A stretch of DNA of 64,000 bases from positions 434,001 through 498,000 of the forward strand of contig NZ_JAHUWT010000002.1 of assembly GCF_019218885.1 (NCBI RefSeq). Reading direction: 5' to 3'. Below, piece after piece: positions 62,782 to 64,000 of the stretch. Every line of letters starts with the position of its first letter. Positions within the stretch are counted from its first letter, which is position 1. The position numbers were made by a program, and so were the translations under genes. Origin of the DNA: Bordetella sp. BOR01 (GTDB lineage: Bacteria; Pseudomonadota; Gammaproteobacteria; Burkholderiales; Burkholderiaceae_B). The notes beneath the pieces are model-generated. The model saw only the letters and a list, made by a program, of their open reading frames with translations, did no database searches and had not been told where the DNA came from.

Positions 62782-63744
62782 ATGAATACTTCAATACGAC
62801 GTTTCGCGTTCCTGCTGTGTTTGTGTTCAGGGCTTTTTCAATCCGCGGCGGCCGAGAATATCTCGATCGCCACTGGCGGCACCGGGGGCGTCTATTACCC
62901 GATAGGCGGTGGTATTGCTTCGATGCTATCGAAGAAGGTACCCGGCATGGAGGCCACTGCCGAGGTGACCGGCGGATCGGTGGATAACCTGAAGCTGATC
63001 GACGGAGATATTTCGTATATCGGGCTGACCATGTCCGATGCCGCGCAAGATGCCTACAAGGGTGAGAACAAATTCAAGGACCACAAGGTGCCTCTGCGCA
63101 CTCTGATGATTCTTTATCCCAACCGCATGCATGTGGTAACGGTGGATGGGAAGGGCATCGAGAAGATTGCCGACCTGAAGGGCAAGCGCATTTCCACCGG
63201 ATCGCCCGGCAGCGCGACCGAAGTCATGGCTTTTCGCATGCTGGAGGCAGCGGGGCTGGACAAGGACAAGGACGTCGAGCGCGAACGGCTGGGCGTTGCC
63301 GAGTCGGTCAACGCCGTGAAGGACAACAAGATCGACGCCTTCTTCTGGGTGGGCGGCCTGCCTACTGCGGCGGTAACGGACCTGGCCAATACACCGGGCA
63401 CCAAGATAAAGATGATAGACAACGCGGACCTGGTCGGGGCCATGAACAAGAAGTATGGGGATCTGTATATAGAAGATACGATTCCCAAGGCCACCTACCG
63501 CGGCATGGACCAGGACAACAAGCAGGCCACGGTCATGAATATCCTGGTTGCCAACGAGAAAATGAGCGACCAGACCGCGTACAACATCGTCAAGACCATC
63601 TTCGAAAGTCGCGACGACCTGATTGCGGTGCACAAGGATACGGCCGAATTCAAGCTCGAGAACCAGAAGACGGCGGCTTCGCCGATTCCGTTCCATCCGG
63701 GCGCCGTCAAGTATTTCACCGAGAAAGGCGTCAAGCTCGATTAA
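62782..63744 (+). CDS. TAXI-family TRAP transporter solute-binding protein
   Basis: The 320-residue periplasmic receptor has a signal peptide (FAFLLCLCSGLFQSAAA) and the TAXI hallmark ISIATGGTGGVYYPIGGGIA. The family uses a single fused permease, and such a permease begins downstream. TAXI proteins take up glutamate or related acids in the few studied cases; the ligand here is not known. AGGAGAC lies upstream of the start. Confidence 0.93.
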   Translation: MNTSIRRFAFLLCLCSGLFQSAAAENISIATGGTGGVYYPIGGGIASMLSKKVPGMEATAEVTGGSVDNLKLIDGDISYIGLTMSDAAQDAYKGENKFKDHKVPLRTLMILYPNRMHVVTVDGKGIEKIADLKGKRISTGSPGSATEVMAFRMLEAAGLDKDKDVERERLGVAESVNAVKDNKIDAFFWVGGLPTAAVTDLANTPGTKIKMIDNADLVGAMNKKYGDLYIEDTIPKATYRGMDQDNKQATVMNILVANEKMSDQTAYNIVKTIFESRDDLIAVHKDTAEFKLENQKTAASPIPFHPGAVKYFTEKGVKLD

Positions 63745-63750
63745 GCCTTG

Positions 63751-63776
63751 CCCCAACCCGCGCGGTTGGGGTTTTT
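63751..63776 (+). terminator. Hairpin terminator/attenuator between TRAP genes
   Basis: CCCCAACC and GGTTGGGG form a stem with a five-base loop followed by five T residues. It lies seven bases after the receptor stop and before the permease gene. As an operon-internal element it would make receptor transcripts exceed permease transcripts. Confidence 0.8.
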
Positions 63777-63840
63777 ACATGGCTCGCCCCACGGCAATGC
63801 AAGGCACGCAAAGCCCGAACTCCATCCAGGGGACCCCAGC

Positions 63841-64000
63841 ATGAACGTATCTGCGGAACCGACCTCCACGGCCGCCGTCAGCGACGAGGCCTTGCGCAAG
63901 GCCGAGCAATACATCGAAGAAGAAGAGGGCGCCGCCAATCACCTGGGCGGCCGGCTGGGCATATTCCTGGCCGCCGTGGCGGTGGCCATGTCGTTGTTCC
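63841..64000 (+). CDS. Fused TRAP transporter permease, N-terminal part
   Basis: The reading frame opens at ATG 63841 and continues off the window. The first 53 residues include SDEALRKAEQYIEEEEGAAN and then a hydrophobic helix start (LGIFLAAVAVAMSLF), which is typical of the fused DctQM-type TRAP permease that accompanies TAXI receptors. The remainder is outside the window. Confidence 0.8.
   Translation, partial: MNVSAEPTSTAAVSDEALRKAEQYIEEEEGAANHLGGRLGIFLAAVAVAMSLF

Overview
The window comes from a high-GC betaproteobacterium, most likely in the Alcaligenaceae (Bordetella/Achromobacter type). Three things point there: seven Bug-family periplasmic receptors of the tripartite tricarboxylate transporter type, a complete nosRZDFYL-apbE denitrification cluster with an azurin gene, and typical beta-proteobacterial housekeeping pairs (ffh with a ccsA-like gene; trmB-pip-thiS). 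The genus is inferred from gene content; no search was run.

Layout. Positions 1-320 are the edge of an integrated element: the first 31 codons of a tyrosine integrase run off the left end, next to tRNA-Leu(CAA). From 0.37 to 9.2 kb lies the nitrous oxide reductase operon (minus strand), with an FNR-like box before nosR. From 9.3 to 14.0 kb are a molybdenum hydroxylase (large and 2Fe-2S subunits), a triheme cytochrome c and azurin, all periplasmic redox proteins. htpG follows with a strong sigma-32-type promoter and a clear terminator.

From 16.3 to 24.2 kb are two regulated catabolic units. The first is GntR / alpha-hydroxy acid oxidase / Bug / HpaI-type aldolase, with a 24-bp operator. The second is MarR / flavin monooxygenase / DUF3237 / Bug, with a 21-bp operator. 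A GST gene follows. From 24.2 to 31 kb is housekeeping DNA: ampD, a cytochrome assembly protein, ffh, a BON-LysM protein, a methyltransferase, thiS, pip and trmB. From 31.1 to 35.3 kb is a LysR / CoA-transferase / HMG-CoA lyase-like / Bug operon.

From tRNA-Gly (35.38 kb) to about 43.4 kb the DNA is a low-density, scarred accessory region. It holds a 20-codon stub of an integrase, an orphan HipB-like repressor, a truncated second integrase, an IS1182-type transposase fragment and an SDR stub, mixed with intact cargo: VOC protein, racemase, LysR+SDR+NADP-binding protein. A Hint-domain protein follows at 43.4 kb.

From 45.2 to 63.7 kb are four catabolic modules, three of them tied to Bug receptors: LysR / ThDP enzyme / CitE-like lyase / CoA-transferase / Bug; MarR / HpaB-HpaC-type monooxygenase / isochorismatase hydrolase / PuuE-like deacetylase / maleate-isomerase-like protein / Bug; LysR / split ThDP decarboxylase / two Bugs; and a TAXI TRAP transporter whose permease runs off the right end. 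The most interesting uncharacterised system is the five-gene translationally coupled monooxygenase-hydrolase-isomerase cluster at 52.9-57.5 kb, with a perfect palindrome at its promoter.
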